Of a DNA stretch of 64,000 nucleotides, positions 46,710 through 55,498 are shown piece after piece (within the stretch, counting starts at the first letter, position 1; every line of letters begins with the position of its first letter). The position numbers and the translations under genes were made by a program. Source of the stretch: Vogesella mureinivorans (GTDB lineage: Bacteria > Pseudomonadota > Gammaproteobacteria > Burkholderiales > Chromobacteriaceae); NCBI RefSeq assembly GCF_007644035.1, contig NZ_VMTV02000791.1:62001-126000 (forward strand). Direction: 5' to 3'. The notes beneath the pieces were generated by a model. The model did no database searches. It had not been told where the DNA came from and saw only the letters and a list, made by a program, of their open reading frames with translations.

Positions 46710-48884
46710 TTGACTGAGCACGTGATACTGGGTGTGTGGCTGGATGTGCCGCTACGCGCCGCCTTCAGCTACCTGCATGACAGCCCGCTGCCGGATGGTA
46801 CGCGGGTAAAAGTAGCCTTTGGCCCACGCGAGATGTGTGGCGTTATCGACAACAGCATACCGCCCCCCGCCGTGGCGCCGGACAAACTCAAGCCCATCCT
46901 GGCGGTACTGGACGAGCTGCCGCCGCTGCCTGCGCTGCTGCTGGAACAAGTGCAGTTTGCTGCCCGCTATTACCTGCACCCCGTAGGCCAAGCCTTGTTT
47001 ACCGCCCTGCCTACCAGCCTGCGCGAGGCAAAACCGGTCAAGCAGGCCGACCACCACTATTACCAGCTCAGCGCGCAGGGGCTGGCTAGCCCGCCTGCGG
47101 CGCGCAGTACCGTTAAAACCCTGCTGTGGCAGGCCTTGCAGCAGCCGCTTAGCCGCGATGCCCTGCGCCAGCTGCACCCGCAGGCAAGCAGTTACCTGAA
47201 AGCCGGCCTGGCCAGTGGCGATATTGCCGTGCTGCCATGGCAACCGGCCGCACTGCGGGTAGAAGGCGCGCTGCCGCTGAACGCGCAGCAAGAGGCGGCA
47301 CGCGCTGCCGTGGCAGCGGCGCTGGGCGGCTTTGCCGCGTTTCTGCTGCATGGCATTACCGGCAGTGGCAAAACCGAGGTGTACCTGCAGCTGATTGCCC
47401 AGGTGTTGGCCGCAGGCCGCCAGGTGCTGGTGATCATTCCTGAAATCAACCTGACCCCGCAGCTGATCGACCGCTTTGCCCGGCGCTTTCCCGCCACCGG
47501 CATTGCCTGCCTGCACAGCGGCCTGTCCGATGGCGAGCGCCTGCAAGGCTGGCTGGATGCCTGGCAGGGCCGTGCCGGCATTGTCATCGGCACGCGCCTG
47601 GCGGTATTTACCCCGCTGCCGCAGCTGGGCCTGGTGATTGTGGACGAGGAACACGATGGCTCGTTCAAACAGCACGACGGCCTGCGTTACCACGCGCGCG
47701 ACCTGGCGGTATGGCGTGCGCACCGGCAGCAGGTGCCGGTGGTGCTGGGCAGCGCCACGCCCAGCCTGGAAACCGTGGCCAATGTGGAAGCCGGGCGCTA
47801 CCGCAAGCTGGTGTTGAACCAGCGCGCCCACGACGGCGCCTGCTTGCCGCAGATCGGCCTGCTGGACGTGCGGCGGCAAAAGCTGGACGATGGCCTGGCA
47901 CCCGAGGTGATCGCGGCACTGCGCCAGCGCCTGGCGCGGCGCGAGATGAGCCTGGTGTTCATCAACCGTCGCGGTTACTCGCCGGTACTGGCGTGTACCG
48001 ACTGCGGCTGGACATCCGCCTGCCGCCATTGCAGTGCCCGCATGGTGCTACACCTGACCGCCCGCCAGCTGCGCTGCCACCACTGCGGCGCACAGCAGCG
48101 CATCCCCGTGCAGTGCCCGGATTGCGGCAACCCGGATATCAAGCCGCTGGGCGAGGGCACGCAAAGGCTGGAGGCGGCGCTGCAGCGCCTGCTGCCGGAG
48201 GCGCGCATCTTGCGCATCGACCGCGACAGCACCAGCACCAAAACGGCGTGGGACAGCATTTACCAGCGCGTGCACAGTGGCCAGGTGGATATCCTGGTGG
48301 GCACGCAGATGCTGGCCAAGGGGCACGATTTCGGCGCGCTGTCGCTGGTGGTGGTGCTGGGTAGCGACGGCGGTTTGTACTCGGCGGACTTCCGCGCCAG
48401 CGAGCGCCTGTTTGCGCAGCTGATGCAGGTGTCCGGCCGCGCCGGCCGTGCCGGTGTGCCTGGCCACGTGGTGATTCAGACCCAGTGGCCAGACCACCCG
48501 CTCTACCTGGCGCTACAGCAGCACGATTTTGACGGCTTTGCCGCCAGCCAGCTGGCCGAGCGCCGCGAGGCAGGTTTCCCACCCGCGGCCTACCAGATAC
48601 TGCTGCGCGCCGATGCCCCCTTGTACGCCGACGCCGAGCAATTTTTGCAGGCGGTACTGCAGCAGCTGGGCACGCCGCCGGACGGTATCAGCGCATTTGG
48701 CCCGGCCCCGGCACTGATGGCGCGCCTGGCCGGGCGCGAGCGCGCCCAGCTCACACTGGAATCCACCGCCCGTGCAGCTTTGCACGGCTGGTTACGGGCA
48801 GCCCTGCCCACCATCGAGGCCCTGGCCCGCAAGGCATCGCGCCAGCTACGCTGGTCGCTGGATGTCGACCCACTGGAGCTCTAA
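46710..48884 (+). CDS. priA: primosomal replication restart helicase PriA
   Basis: 724 residues. The N-terminal DNA-binding domain starts VILGVWLDVPLRAAFSYL. The helicase core has Walker A GITGSGKTE (GSGKT at 218-222), DEEH at 312-315 and a later GRAGRAG segment. Between them, paired CxxC motifs (CTDCGW, CRHC, CHHCG, CPDCG) bind zinc. It reloads DnaB at stalled forks. Start is TTG at 46710 after GGGAG; a GTG 12 bases on is possible. dacB starts right at its stop. Confidence 0.96.
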   Translation: MTEHVILGVWLDVPLRAAFSYLHDSPLPDGTRVKVAFGPREMCGVIDNSIPPPAVAPDKLKPILAVLDELPPLPALLLEQVQFAARYYLHPVGQALFTALPTSLREAKPVKQADHHYYQLSAQGLASPPAARSTVKTLLWQALQQPLSRDALRQLHPQASSYLKAGLASGDIAVLPWQPAALRVEGALPLNAQQEAARAAVAAALGGFAAFLLHGITGSGKTEVYLQLIAQVLAAGRQVLVIIPEINLTPQLIDRFARRFPATGIACLHSGLSDGERLQGWLDAWQGRAGIVIGTRLAVFTPLPQLGLVIVDEEHDGSFKQHDGLRYHARDLAVWRAHRQQVPVVLGSATPSLETVANVEAGRYRKLVLNQRAHDGACLPQIGLLDVRRQKLDDGLAPEVIAALRQRLARREMSLVFINRRGYSPVLACTDCGWTSACRHCSARMVLHLTARQLRCHHCGAQQRIPVQCPDCGNPDIKPLGEGTQRLEAALQRLLPEARILRIDRDSTSTKTAWDSIYQRVHSGQVDILVGTQMLAKGHDFGALSLVVVLGSDGGLYSADFRASERLFAQLMQVSGRAGRAGVPGHVVIQTQWPDHPLYLALQQHDFDGFAASQLAERREAGFPPAAYQILLRADAPLYADAEQFLQAVLQQLGTPPDGISAFGPAPALMARLAGRERAQLTLESTARAALHGWLRAALPTIEALARKASRQLRWSLDVDPLEL

Positions 48885-50273
48885 GTGAAACGCACACTGA
48901 CCTTGTTATTCCTTTGCGCAGCCAGCGCACAGGCCAGCGCGCAGGCTGCCGCACCGGCAGGCTTTCGCCCCAACGAAGTGGCCATCTGGGCGGCGCCGGT
49001 AGAAAACGACAGCGTATTCGACGCCTGGCGTGCCGACACCCCGGTCAACCCGGCCTCAACCATGAAGCTGCTCACCAGCTGGGCCGCGCTAAACCGCCTG
49101 GGGCCAAACTACCGCTGGAAAACCGAGTTCAAGAGTGATGCCCCGCTGGAAAACGGCGTGCTACGCGGCGATCTGTACTGGGTTGGCCGCGGCGACCCGC
49201 GCCTGGATAGCCCGCGCCTGGCCGAAATGCTGCGCCAGCTGCGCCTGCGTGGGGTGCAGCGCATAGAAGGCAGCCTGCTGCTGGATAAACGCGCCTACAG
49301 CAATATCGGCAGTGCCGATGGCTTTGCCGGTGACGCCGACCGGGTGTTTACCGTGCCGCCGGATACCCATTTGCTAAACCTGAAAGTCGCCTGGCTGCGC
49401 TATGGCTTTGATGGCGGCAAACCGGCGGTGCAGCTCGACCCGCCGCTGCCGCAATTTGCGCTGGATAACCAGCTGCAGGCCAGCAGTGCCGCGGGCTGCG
49501 GCGACGTGCGCCAGCACGTGAAGGTGACGGTAGCAGAGCGCACCATCCGTGTGAGCGGCAAGCTGCCGCAGGGCTGCGATGGTGCGGCCAACTACGTCAA
49601 TGTGCTGGATATCAACAGCTTTGCCAGCCAGAGCTTCCGCGCGCTGTGGCGCGGGCTGGGCGGGGAGGGGCCGTCAGCCGTGGGCGTAGCAGCGGCACCG
49701 GTGGGGGCGCGCACCTTGTTGCAGCAGGAATCCGACCCGCTGACCGATGTGCTGGCCGACGTCAATAAACACAGCAATAACACCATGGCGCGCAGCGTGC
49801 TGCTGGCGCTGGGCGTGCAGCAGCCACAAAGCGGCAACACGCTGGACGATGCCATCGCCCAGGTGCGCAGCCTCTTGCAAAGCAAAGGGTTGGCCGCAGA
49901 TACACTGGTGCTGGAAAACGGCGCTGGCCTGTCGCGGCGCGAGCGCATCAGTGCACGCCTGCTGGGCGAGGTACTGCGCGACGCCGCCCGCGGGCCCTAC
50001 GGCCCCGAGCTAGCTGCTACCCTGCCGCTGGCGGGCGAAGACGGCACCCTGCGCAAGCGCCTGGGTAGCTTTGCCGGCAGCCTGCGCATGAAAACCGGCA
50101 CGCTGGACGATACCCGCGCACTGGCTGGCTACTGGCAGGCCCCCACCGGCCAGCGCCTGGTGATTGTGGCGGTGGTGAATTCGCCACGCGCCAGCGAGCT
50201 GACCCCGGCGCTGGATGCCGCGGTGGGCGACGTGATTCGCCGTTACCAGGCCAGCTTGCTACTGGCACCGTGA
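48885..50273 (+). CDS. dacB: D-alanyl-D-alanine carboxypeptidase/endopeptidase (PBP4)
   Basis: 462 residues. A signal peptide precedes residue ~20 (LFLCAASAQASA). Penicillin-binding motifs are SxxK at Ser58-Lys61 (STMK), SxN at 297-299 (SNN) and KTG at 403-405. The large insert between the first two motifs is typical of class C PBP4. It trims peptidoglycan peptides and cleaves cross-links in the periplasm. GTG start at 48885, immediately after the priA TAA, so coupled. Confidence 0.95.
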   Translation: MKRTLTLLFLCAASAQASAQAAAPAGFRPNEVAIWAAPVENDSVFDAWRADTPVNPASTMKLLTSWAALNRLGPNYRWKTEFKSDAPLENGVLRGDLYWVGRGDPRLDSPRLAEMLRQLRLRGVQRIEGSLLLDKRAYSNIGSADGFAGDADRVFTVPPDTHLLNLKVAWLRYGFDGGKPAVQLDPPLPQFALDNQLQASSAAGCGDVRQHVKVTVAERTIRVSGKLPQGCDGAANYVNVLDINSFASQSFRALWRGLGGEGPSAVGVAAAPVGARTLLQQESDPLTDVLADVNKHSNNTMARSVLLALGVQQPQSGNTLDDAIAQVRSLLQSKGLAADTLVLENGAGLSRRERISARLLGEVLRDAARGPYGPELAATLPLAGEDGTLRKRLGSFAGSLRMKTGTLDDTRALAGYWQAPTGQRLVIVAVVNSPRASELTPALDAAVGDVIRRYQASLLLAP

Positions 50274-50301
50274 GCGGTAGCACACCGCCACGGCACACGC
50301 T

Positions 50302-50307
50302 TATAAT
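50302..50307 (+). promoter_or_regulatory. -10 element of grxC
   Basis: TATAAT 27 nt before the grxC ATG. The -35 at the right distance (AGCACA) is poor. Confidence 0.45.
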
Positions 50308-50333
50308 CGACCCAAACCTTACCGGATACCGCC

Positions 50334-50591
50334 ATGAAACCCGTTACCATGTATACCACCGCAGTGTGCCCCTACTGCATTCGTGCCAAGCAGCTGCTGG
50401 CCAGCAAGGGCGTGAGCGATATCAAGGAAATCCGCATCGACCTGGACCCGGCCGAGCGTGAAAAAATGATGAGCATCACCGGCCGCCGCACCGTGCCGCA
50501 AATCTTCGTTGGCGACACCCATGTGGGTGGCTGCGACGACCTGGTGGCACTGAATGGTGCCGGCAAGCTGGACGTACTGCTGGCAGATTGA
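50334..50591 (+). CDS. grxC: glutaredoxin 3
   Basis: 85 residues. Dithiol active site CPYC (Cys12, Cys15), then RRTVPQIFVGDTHVGGCDDL with the cis-Pro and glutathione-site residues. It reduces disulfides with glutathione in the cytoplasm. secB follows 87 nt downstream, the conserved grxC-secB-gpsA order. Confidence 0.95.
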   Translation: MKPVTMYTTAVCPYCIRAKQLLASKGVSDIKEIRIDLDPAEREKMMSITGRRTVPQIFVGDTHVGGCDDLVALNGAGKLDVLLAD

Positions 50592-50604
50592 TCTGTATCT
50601 CGTC

Positions 50605-50634
50605 GCTGTCATCTATTCATGCGATGATGACAGC
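50605..50634 (+). terminator. hairpin between grxC and secB
   Basis: GCTGTCATC (50605-50613) and GATGACAGC (50626-50634), perfect 9-bp stem with a 12-nt loop. The following bases (TGATTCC) are not a T-run, so termination would be partial. Confidence 0.4.
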
Positions 50635-50678
50635 TGATTCCAACCCCGCACCTGCCTGGTGCCATAGAGACGTAAAAA

Positions 50679-51131
50679 ATGAGCGAACAACAAGAGCTGC
50701 AACCGGTTTTCTCCATCGAAAAAATCTACGTAAAAGACCTGTCGCTGGAAATCCCTAACGCCCCCGCCATCTTCCTGGAGCAGGAACAGCCAGAAATCGA
50801 CATGCAGCTGGCCAATGGCGCACAGCAGCTGGAAGACGGCTTCTTCGAATCGTCGCTGACCATCACCGTGACCGCCAAGCTGGGCGACAAAACCATGTTC
50901 CTGTGCGAAGTCAGCCAGGCAGGTATCTTCCAGATCCGCAACGTACCGGCAGAAGACATCGACCCGATCCTGGGCGTGGCTTGCCCGAACATCCTGTTCC
51001 CGTACGCGCGCGAAACCGTGTCCAACCTGGTTGGCCGCGCCGGTTTCCCGCCAGTACTGCTGACGCCGATCAACTTCGAAGCCCTCTACATGCAGCAACG
51101 TGCAGAGCAGGCCGAAGCCGGTAACGCCTGA
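50679..51131 (+). CDS. secB: protein-export chaperone SecB
   Basis: 150 residues. Contains [20 protein letters not shown] near residue 10, GIFQIRNV and the SecA-contact region [33 protein letters not shown]. The tetramer holds preproteins unfolded for SecA in the cytoplasm. Five bases separate it from the next gene. Confidence 0.97.
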   Translation: MSEQQELQPVFSIEKIYVKDLSLEIPNAPAIFLEQEQPEIDMQLANGAQQLEDGFFESSLTITVTAKLGDKTMFLCEVSQAGIFQIRNVPAEDIDPILGVACPNILFPYARETVSNLVGRAGFPPVLLTPINFEALYMQQRAEQAEAGNA

Positions 51132-51136
51132 ACCTC

Positions 51137-51580
51137 ATGAAGCGACACCTTATTGTTGCTGCTGCCGTACTGGCCTCGCTGGCCGGTACGGCTTTTGCAC
51201 TGGAATTCCGCTCGGTCAAAGAAACCGGCGTGGCCCTGTACGACGCGCCCAACCTGTCGGCACAAAAGCTGTTTGTGGTGAGCCGCTACTACCCGGTAGA
51301 AGTGCTGGCCGCGCAGAAAGACTGGTCGCGCGTGCGTGACGCTACCGGCGGCATCGCGTGGATACCGTCTGCCGCCCTGTCTACGCGCCGTACCCTGCTG
51401 GTCACCAGCGACAAGCTGGCGGTACGCGACAGCGCACAAGACAGCGCCAAGCTGCTGTTCTGGGCCGAAAAAGACCTGGTGCTGGATATGCAGGAAGCAC
51501 CGCAAAGCAGCTGGGTCAAGGTCAAGCACCGTGACGGCAGCATTGGCTACGCCCGTATTAGCGGCCTGTGGGGCCTGTAA
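51137..51580 (+). CDS. exported SH3-domain protein
   Basis: 147 residues. Signal peptide ([14 protein letters not shown]) followed by two bacterial SH3-like repeats: one from about residue 25 ([17 protein letters not shown]...) and one from about 88 ([15 protein letters not shown]...), each closing with a W-x-x-V turn. Such domains often bind cell-wall peptides. It lies between secB and gpsA, so it is probably co-transcribed. Its role is unknown. Confidence 0.82.
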   Translation: MKRHLIVAAAVLASLAGTAFALEFRSVKETGVALYDAPNLSAQKLFVVSRYYPVEVLAAQKDWSRVRDATGGIAWIPSAALSTRRTLLVTSDKLAVRDSAQDSAKLLFWAEKDLVLDMQEAPQSSWVKVKHRDGSIGYARISGLWGL

Positions 51581-51590
51581 GAAAGCCGTG

Positions 51591-52586
51591 ATGAAGATTA
51601 CCGTTCTTGGTGCGGGTGCCTGGGGTACGGCGCTGGCACTGGCATTCAGCCGCCAGCATCATGTCACCCTGTGGGGGCGCGATGCGGCGCAAATGATAGA
51701 CATGCAGGCCAACCGCCTGAATCGCCGCTACCTGCCCGAATGCCCTTTCCCGGACAACCTGCACCTGTCAGCCGATTTGTCCGAAGCGGTGATGGGGGTA
51801 GAGTTGGTACTGGTGGTCACGCCGATAGCCGGCCTGCGCCCCAGCCTGAAAGAGCTGGCCCGCCTGAAAGTGGATGCGCCCATCCTGTGGGCGTGCAAGG
51901 GCTTTGAAGCCGGCTCCAGCCTGCTGCCGCACCAGGTCGTGGCCGAAGAGTTTCCACGCCTGAAAACCGTGGGCGTGTTGTCTGGCCCCAGCTTTGCCAA
52001 AGAAGTGGCGCTGGGCTTGCCGGCAGCCGTGACGCTGGCCTCGGAAAACTACGCCTTTGCCCGCGATTTTGCCCGCGAGCTGCACAGCCCCTTGCTGCGC
52101 ATCTATGCCAACGATGATCTGGTGGGGGTAGAAGTAGGTGGCGCCGTGAAAAACGTGATGGCCATTGCCACCGGCGTAGCCGATGGCCTGGGCTTTGGCA
52201 TGAACGCCCGCGCCGCGCTGATTACCCGTGGCCTGGCCGAAATCACCCGCCTGGCCGTGGCGCTGGGCGGTAGCCAGCAAAGCATGCTGGGCTTGTCTGG
52301 CGTGGGTGACCTGCTGCTGACCTGCACCGGTGCGCTGTCGCGTAACCGCCAGGTGGGCCTGAAGCTGGCCGAAGGCAAGTCGCTGGACACCATTCTGGCC
52401 GAGCTGGGCCATGTGGCCGAAGGCGTGCCCACCGCGCGCGAGGTGCTGCGCATGGCCGAGCGGCTGGAAGTGGATATGCCGATTACCGCCGCCGTGTGCG
52501 AGCTGCTGTATCACCAGGCCAAGCCGCAGAGCGTGGTAGAGCGCCTGCTGGGCCGCACGCCCAAGCCGGAGTTCGGCACACCCTGA
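51591..52586 (+). CDS. gpsA: NAD(P)H-dependent glycerol-3-phosphate dehydrogenase
   Basis: 331 residues from the ATG at 51591. Rossmann motif [14 protein letters not shown] at the start, then [12 protein letters not shown] near residue 134, [28 protein letters not shown] with the catalytic lysine, and [13 protein letters not shown]. It makes sn-glycerol 3-phosphate for phospholipids. Eleven nt after the SH3 gene. Confidence 0.97.
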   Translation: MKITVLGAGAWGTALALAFSRQHHVTLWGRDAAQMIDMQANRLNRRYLPECPFPDNLHLSADLSEAVMGVELVLVVTPIAGLRPSLKELARLKVDAPILWACKGFEAGSSLLPHQVVAEEFPRLKTVGVLSGPSFAKEVALGLPAAVTLASENYAFARDFARELHSPLLRIYANDDLVGVEVGGAVKNVMAIATGVADGLGFGMNARAALITRGLAEITRLAVALGGSQQSMLGLSGVGDLLLTCTGALSRNRQVGLKLAEGKSLDTILAELGHVAEGVPTAREVLRMAERLEVDMPITAAVCELLYHQAKPQSVVERLLGRTPKPEFGTP

Positions 52587-52588
52587 AC

Positions 52589-52601
52589 AAGGTTGGCCGC
52601 A
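52589..52601 (+). repeat. 13-base repeated word, intergenic copy
   Basis: An exact AAGGTTGGCCGCA begins 3 nt after the gpsA stop and 13 nt before the terminator stem, the same layout as behind the KAS III-like gene. Confidence 0.8.
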
Positions 52602-52613
52602 GCCTGCCCCTAG

Positions 52614-52646
52614 AACCCCTTTCTTGCTGAAAGGGGTTTGTTTTTT
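52614..52646 (+). terminator. intrinsic terminator of gpsA
   Basis: AACCCCTTT (52614-52622), loop CTTGCTG, AAAGGGGTT (52630-52638), then TGTTTTTT. Confidence 0.85.
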
Positions 52647-52714
52647 ATGGGGTGCACAATGAAACTGCGCTGTCATGCCGCAGCGGCTTGGCGCGGCGCG
52701 GCGGGCTGCTGGGC

Positions 52715-53269
52715 TTAGCCGTCTTCGCCTGCCGCCTGCGCCGGGGGCGGGGCAAACACGGTGGCCAGTTTTTCGCGCAGGCTGGCCAGATCAAACTCGT
52801 GCTCGTCGGCATCCAGCCGCTGGGCAAAATGGATGCTGTCCTGCTCATCGGCCAGCCATAGCGCCGGGCACGTCACGCCTGCCAGGGGAATATCCTGCAG
52901 CAGCACGCCATAGTGTTTGTGAAAGTCCCGCCCGCGCAGGGTGGACAGCAACACCACCTGTGGCAAGCCGTGCTCGCGCCGTGCGCGCTGCAGGCTGAAG
53001 GGCGAATCCACGGTGACCACAATGAACTGCAGCAGCGGCCAGGCTTCCAGTGCCCGGCGCAGGTCTTGCAGCAGGGCCAGGCCGGCCGATTCCGCATCGA
53101 TCGATAACAGGGTGATGACCAGCTTCACGCGGCCCAGGTAGCGCTCCAGCGAGACATCGCGCAGCTGCTCGTCTACCAGCATGAAGCTGGGCAGGGTCTG
53201 CCCGGCTTCGGGGAAGCTGCCGCCCACTTCCAGCGTTTCTTCTTTATAGATAAAGGGGTGTAGTGCCAT
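52715..53269 (-). CDS. thiol peroxidase (Tpx) homologue lacking both catalytic cysteines
   Basis: 184 residues. It aligns by eye with Tpx end to end: AGQTLPSFMLVDEQLRDVSL, LLSID at the active loop, VDSPFSLQRAR, LLSTLRGRDFHKHYGVLL. In E. coli Tpx the peroxidatic Cys61 follows SIDTGV; here the same place reads SIDAESA with Ala62. The resolving Cys95 of QSRFCG is Arg97 here (QRARRE). The only cysteine is Cys134 (VTCPALW). It therefore cannot be a normal peroxidase. No frameshift or stop suggests decay. Extra C-terminal tail of about 15 residues. Good Shine-Dalgarno (GGGAGGA) upstream. Confidence 0.8.
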   Translation of the reverse strand: MALHPFIYKEETLEVGGSFPEAGQTLPSFMLVDEQLRDVSLERYLGRVKLVITLLSIDAESAGLALLQDLRRALEAWPLLQFIVVTVDSPFSLQRARREHGLPQVVLLSTLRGRDFHKHYGVLLQDIPLAGVTCPALWLADEQDSIHFAQRLDADEHEFDLASLREKLATVFAPPPAQAAGEDG

Positions 53270-53373
53270 CGAATCCTCCCGGTTTTTTACTATCGTGGCT
53301 TATCCGGGAGGAATTTCAAGCAGGTATTGCGGCGCGTGCAGCGGGCAGGGCGCCCGGCACGCAGGGGTAACAC

Positions 53374-54600
53374 TCAGGGATAGTAAAAGTGCAGGCTGTA
53401 GCCCAGTGCTTTGCCCTGGGTCATTTCCATGCGCAGCTGCAGCTTGAGCTCGCTATTGCCATTGAACTGGCCCAGCTTCAGCTCGTTGGCCGGTACATAG
53501 TCTTCCGGGCGGAAGGCTTTGCGTGCCACGACCTTGTCTTCGGCATCCTTCAGTGTCAGCTCCATCACCGGGAAGGCTTGCGGGTAGTTGGCCAGGTTTT
53601 TTAGCGTGGCGTTCAGCTGGATCAGGTGGTCGTTTTGCGGCACAAAAGACAGCTCGGACCATTCGGTGCGGATAAGCTGGCGGTCGGTCGGCAGCGGTAC
53701 GCTGCAGCCCAGGCTGGCGCACAGTGCTTCGAACGCCGGGCGCAGCTCTGGCGCTTCGGCGCTAATGCGGGTGCGGTTAAAGAAGGCAATCTGGCCGAGC
53801 AGGGCCAAGCCCAGCAAAATGGCAACCAGGCTTTGCAGGGTGGTTTTCAGCGCGCCAGCGTTGGCCGCAGGCGGCTCTTCTGGCGCGGGTTCGTCCTGCT
53901 CGGGCAAGGCTGCTGCAGCCGGGGCGCGGAACACCGGTTCTGTGCGCGTTGCCATGGCCGGCGCAGGGCTGGGTGCTGGCGGCTCGTCCGGCTCTGCAGG
54001 TTCTGGCTCGGGTTCGCTTTGGTAGGCCGACAGCTTTTTATTGCTGGTCGGGCTACGCAGTGCCTCTGCCAGCGCCTGCTGAAAGGCGGCTATTTCCTGG
54101 CGGCTGGCTTCGGCTTCGGCCGCTGCAGCGCGGAAATCGGGTGCGATATCTGTAGCTGGTGCCGCTATCGGTGCTGGTGGTTCTGGCTTGATGGGCGCTG
54201 CGGCGACGCGTTGTTTGTCTAGCAGGTCGAAATCCGGCAGGTCGAAATCGGCGTCATCAATCGGGGTGTCCGGTAGCGCTTGTACCGGTGTGCGGCTAGT
54301 CGGGGCTGGCGCAGGCCGGGCAGGGGCCGGCTGAAAGTCTGGCAGCTCCAGCTCGAAATCGTCGTCCAGGCTACCTGGCAGCGGCATGTCTGCTGCGCTG
54401 GCCGGTTGCGACATCACGGGTGGGGCGGGGGGTACCGGGGGCGCCTGGGGCACCTCCGGTACGGCGGCTTCCAGATGGCTGGGTGCGTGGAAAACATGGC
54501 TGCAGCGCCCGCAGCGTACCATGCCGCCGGCGAGGGCGAGATGGGCGTCAGAGACTTTGAACTTGGTCTGGCAGCTGGGGCACTGTGTGGTTTGGCTCAT
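53374..54600 (-). CDS. zinc-ribbon and DUF3426 membrane protein
   Basis: 408 residues. An N-terminal MJ0042-type zinc ribbon has Cys7, Cys10, Cys30 and Cys33 (CPSCQTKF...CGRCSHVF). A long Pro/Ala/Glu-rich linker (about residues 45-245) leads to one membrane helix near residue 256 and a C-terminal DUF3426 domain (RTEWSELSFVPQNDHLIQLNATLKN region). This composition is frequent next to prmA in betaproteobacteria. Function is unknown. It starts 3 nt after prmA and is probably coupled. Confidence 0.85.
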   Translation of the reverse strand: MSQTTQCPSCQTKFKVSDAHLALAGGMVRCGRCSHVFHAPSHLEAAVPEVPQAPPVPPAPPVMSQPASAADMPLPGSLDDDFELELPDFQPAPARPAPAPTSRTPVQALPDTPIDDADFDLPDFDLLDKQRVAAAPIKPEPPAPIAAPATDIAPDFRAAAAEAEASRQEIAAFQQALAEALRSPTSNKKLSAYQSEPEPEPAEPDEPPAPSPAPAMATRTEPVFRAPAAAALPEQDEPAPEEPPAANAGALKTTLQSLVAILLGLALLGQIAFFNRTRISAEAPELRPAFEALCASLGCSVPLPTDRQLIRTEWSELSFVPQNDHLIQLNATLKNLANYPQAFPVMELTLKDAEDKVVARKAFRPEDYVPANELKLGQFNGNSELKLQLRMEMTQGKALGYSLHFYYP

Positions 54601-54603
54601 GTT

Positions 54604-55494
54604 TTACGGGCGTTTGGTTCCGGATAGTCGGGTCCAGCCCTCGTCGAACACGGCGGCGTCCATGTCGAACCATTTGGCGTAAATGGCAGACAGTTCTTCG
54701 GCCTGCTCGGCAAGAATGCCGGAAAGCACGATTTTACCACCGGTTTTCACGTGGCTAGCCAGCAATTCGCCCAGCATGCGCAGCGGGTTGGCCAGAATGT
54801 TGGCCACCACTACGTCGTACTCGCCAGGCTGCAGGGTATTGGGCAAGCCAAAGTCGGCACTCACGCTGTTTTGCTGGGCATTATCGATACTGGAGCGCAC
54901 GGCCTGTGCATCGATATCGATACCACGCGTCGCGCCGGCGCCCAGTTTCAGTGCCGCAATGGCCAGAATGCCGGAGCCGCAACCGTAGTCCAGTACCGTT
55001 TCGCCGCCCTGGATCTGCTGGTCCAGCCACTGCAGGCAGAGGCGGGTAGTAGGGTGGCTACCTGTACCAAAGGCCAGGCCCGGGTCCAGCTGCAGGTTGA
55101 TGGCAGCCGGGTCTGGCGAGGTGTGCCAGGTGGGGGTAATCCACAGGCGGTCGGAGATGCGGATCGGGTCGAACTGACTTTGCGTCAGGCGTACCCAGTC
55201 CTGCTCTTCTACCCGCGATACGGTGTAGCTGGGCACAGCGATATGGCACTGGTTGGCCGCAGCGGTCACCAGCAGGGCCACATCGGCGTCTTCGGCAAAC
55301 AGGCTGTTGATCAGGCTGTGGCTCCACAGCTGGTCTACCGGCTCGCCGGGTTCGCCAAAGATCGGCTGCTCTTCATCGGTACCCGCCAGCGCATCTTCGA
55401 TGGTGGCGGACAGGGCGCCAACGTCCATCAGGACGTCGGCCAGTTTCTCGGCAATGGCCGAGTCAGCGTGAATGGTGGCTTGCAGCCATGCCAT
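54604..55494 (-). CDS. prmA: ribosomal protein L11 methyltransferase
   Basis: 296 residues. The N-terminal L11-binding domain is followed by the methyltransferase domain with GLAFGTGSHPTTRLCLQWL and SAM motif VLDYGCGSGILAIAALKLGA, then VVANILANPL. It trimethylates L11 residues. It lies 4 nt downstream of accC, in the order accB-accC-prmA found in many betaproteobacteria. Confidence 0.96.
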   Translation of the reverse strand: MAWLQATIHADSAIAEKLADVLMDVGALSATIEDALAGTDEEQPIFGEPGEPVDQLWSHSLINSLFAEDADVALLVTAAANQCHIAVPSYTVSRVEEQDWVRLTQSQFDPIRISDRLWITPTWHTSPDPAAINLQLDPGLAFGTGSHPTTRLCLQWLDQQIQGGETVLDYGCGSGILAIAALKLGAGATRGIDIDAQAVRSSIDNAQQNSVSADFGLPNTLQPGEYDVVVANILANPLRMLGELLASHVKTGGKIVLSGILAEQAEELSAIYAKWFDMDAAVFDEGWTRLSGTKRP

Positions 55495-55498
55495 GGAA

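Noticed and set aside
52652-52861. Small open frames on the plus strand just behind gpsA
   Set aside because: They have no ribosome site of note, overlap the minus-strand Tpx-like gene and follow the gpsA terminator directly; they look like shadows.
53334-53362. GCGTGC/GCACGC hairpin as terminator of the DUF3426 gene
   Set aside because: A nested hairpin exists, but there is no T-run on the minus strand, so termination there is not supported.
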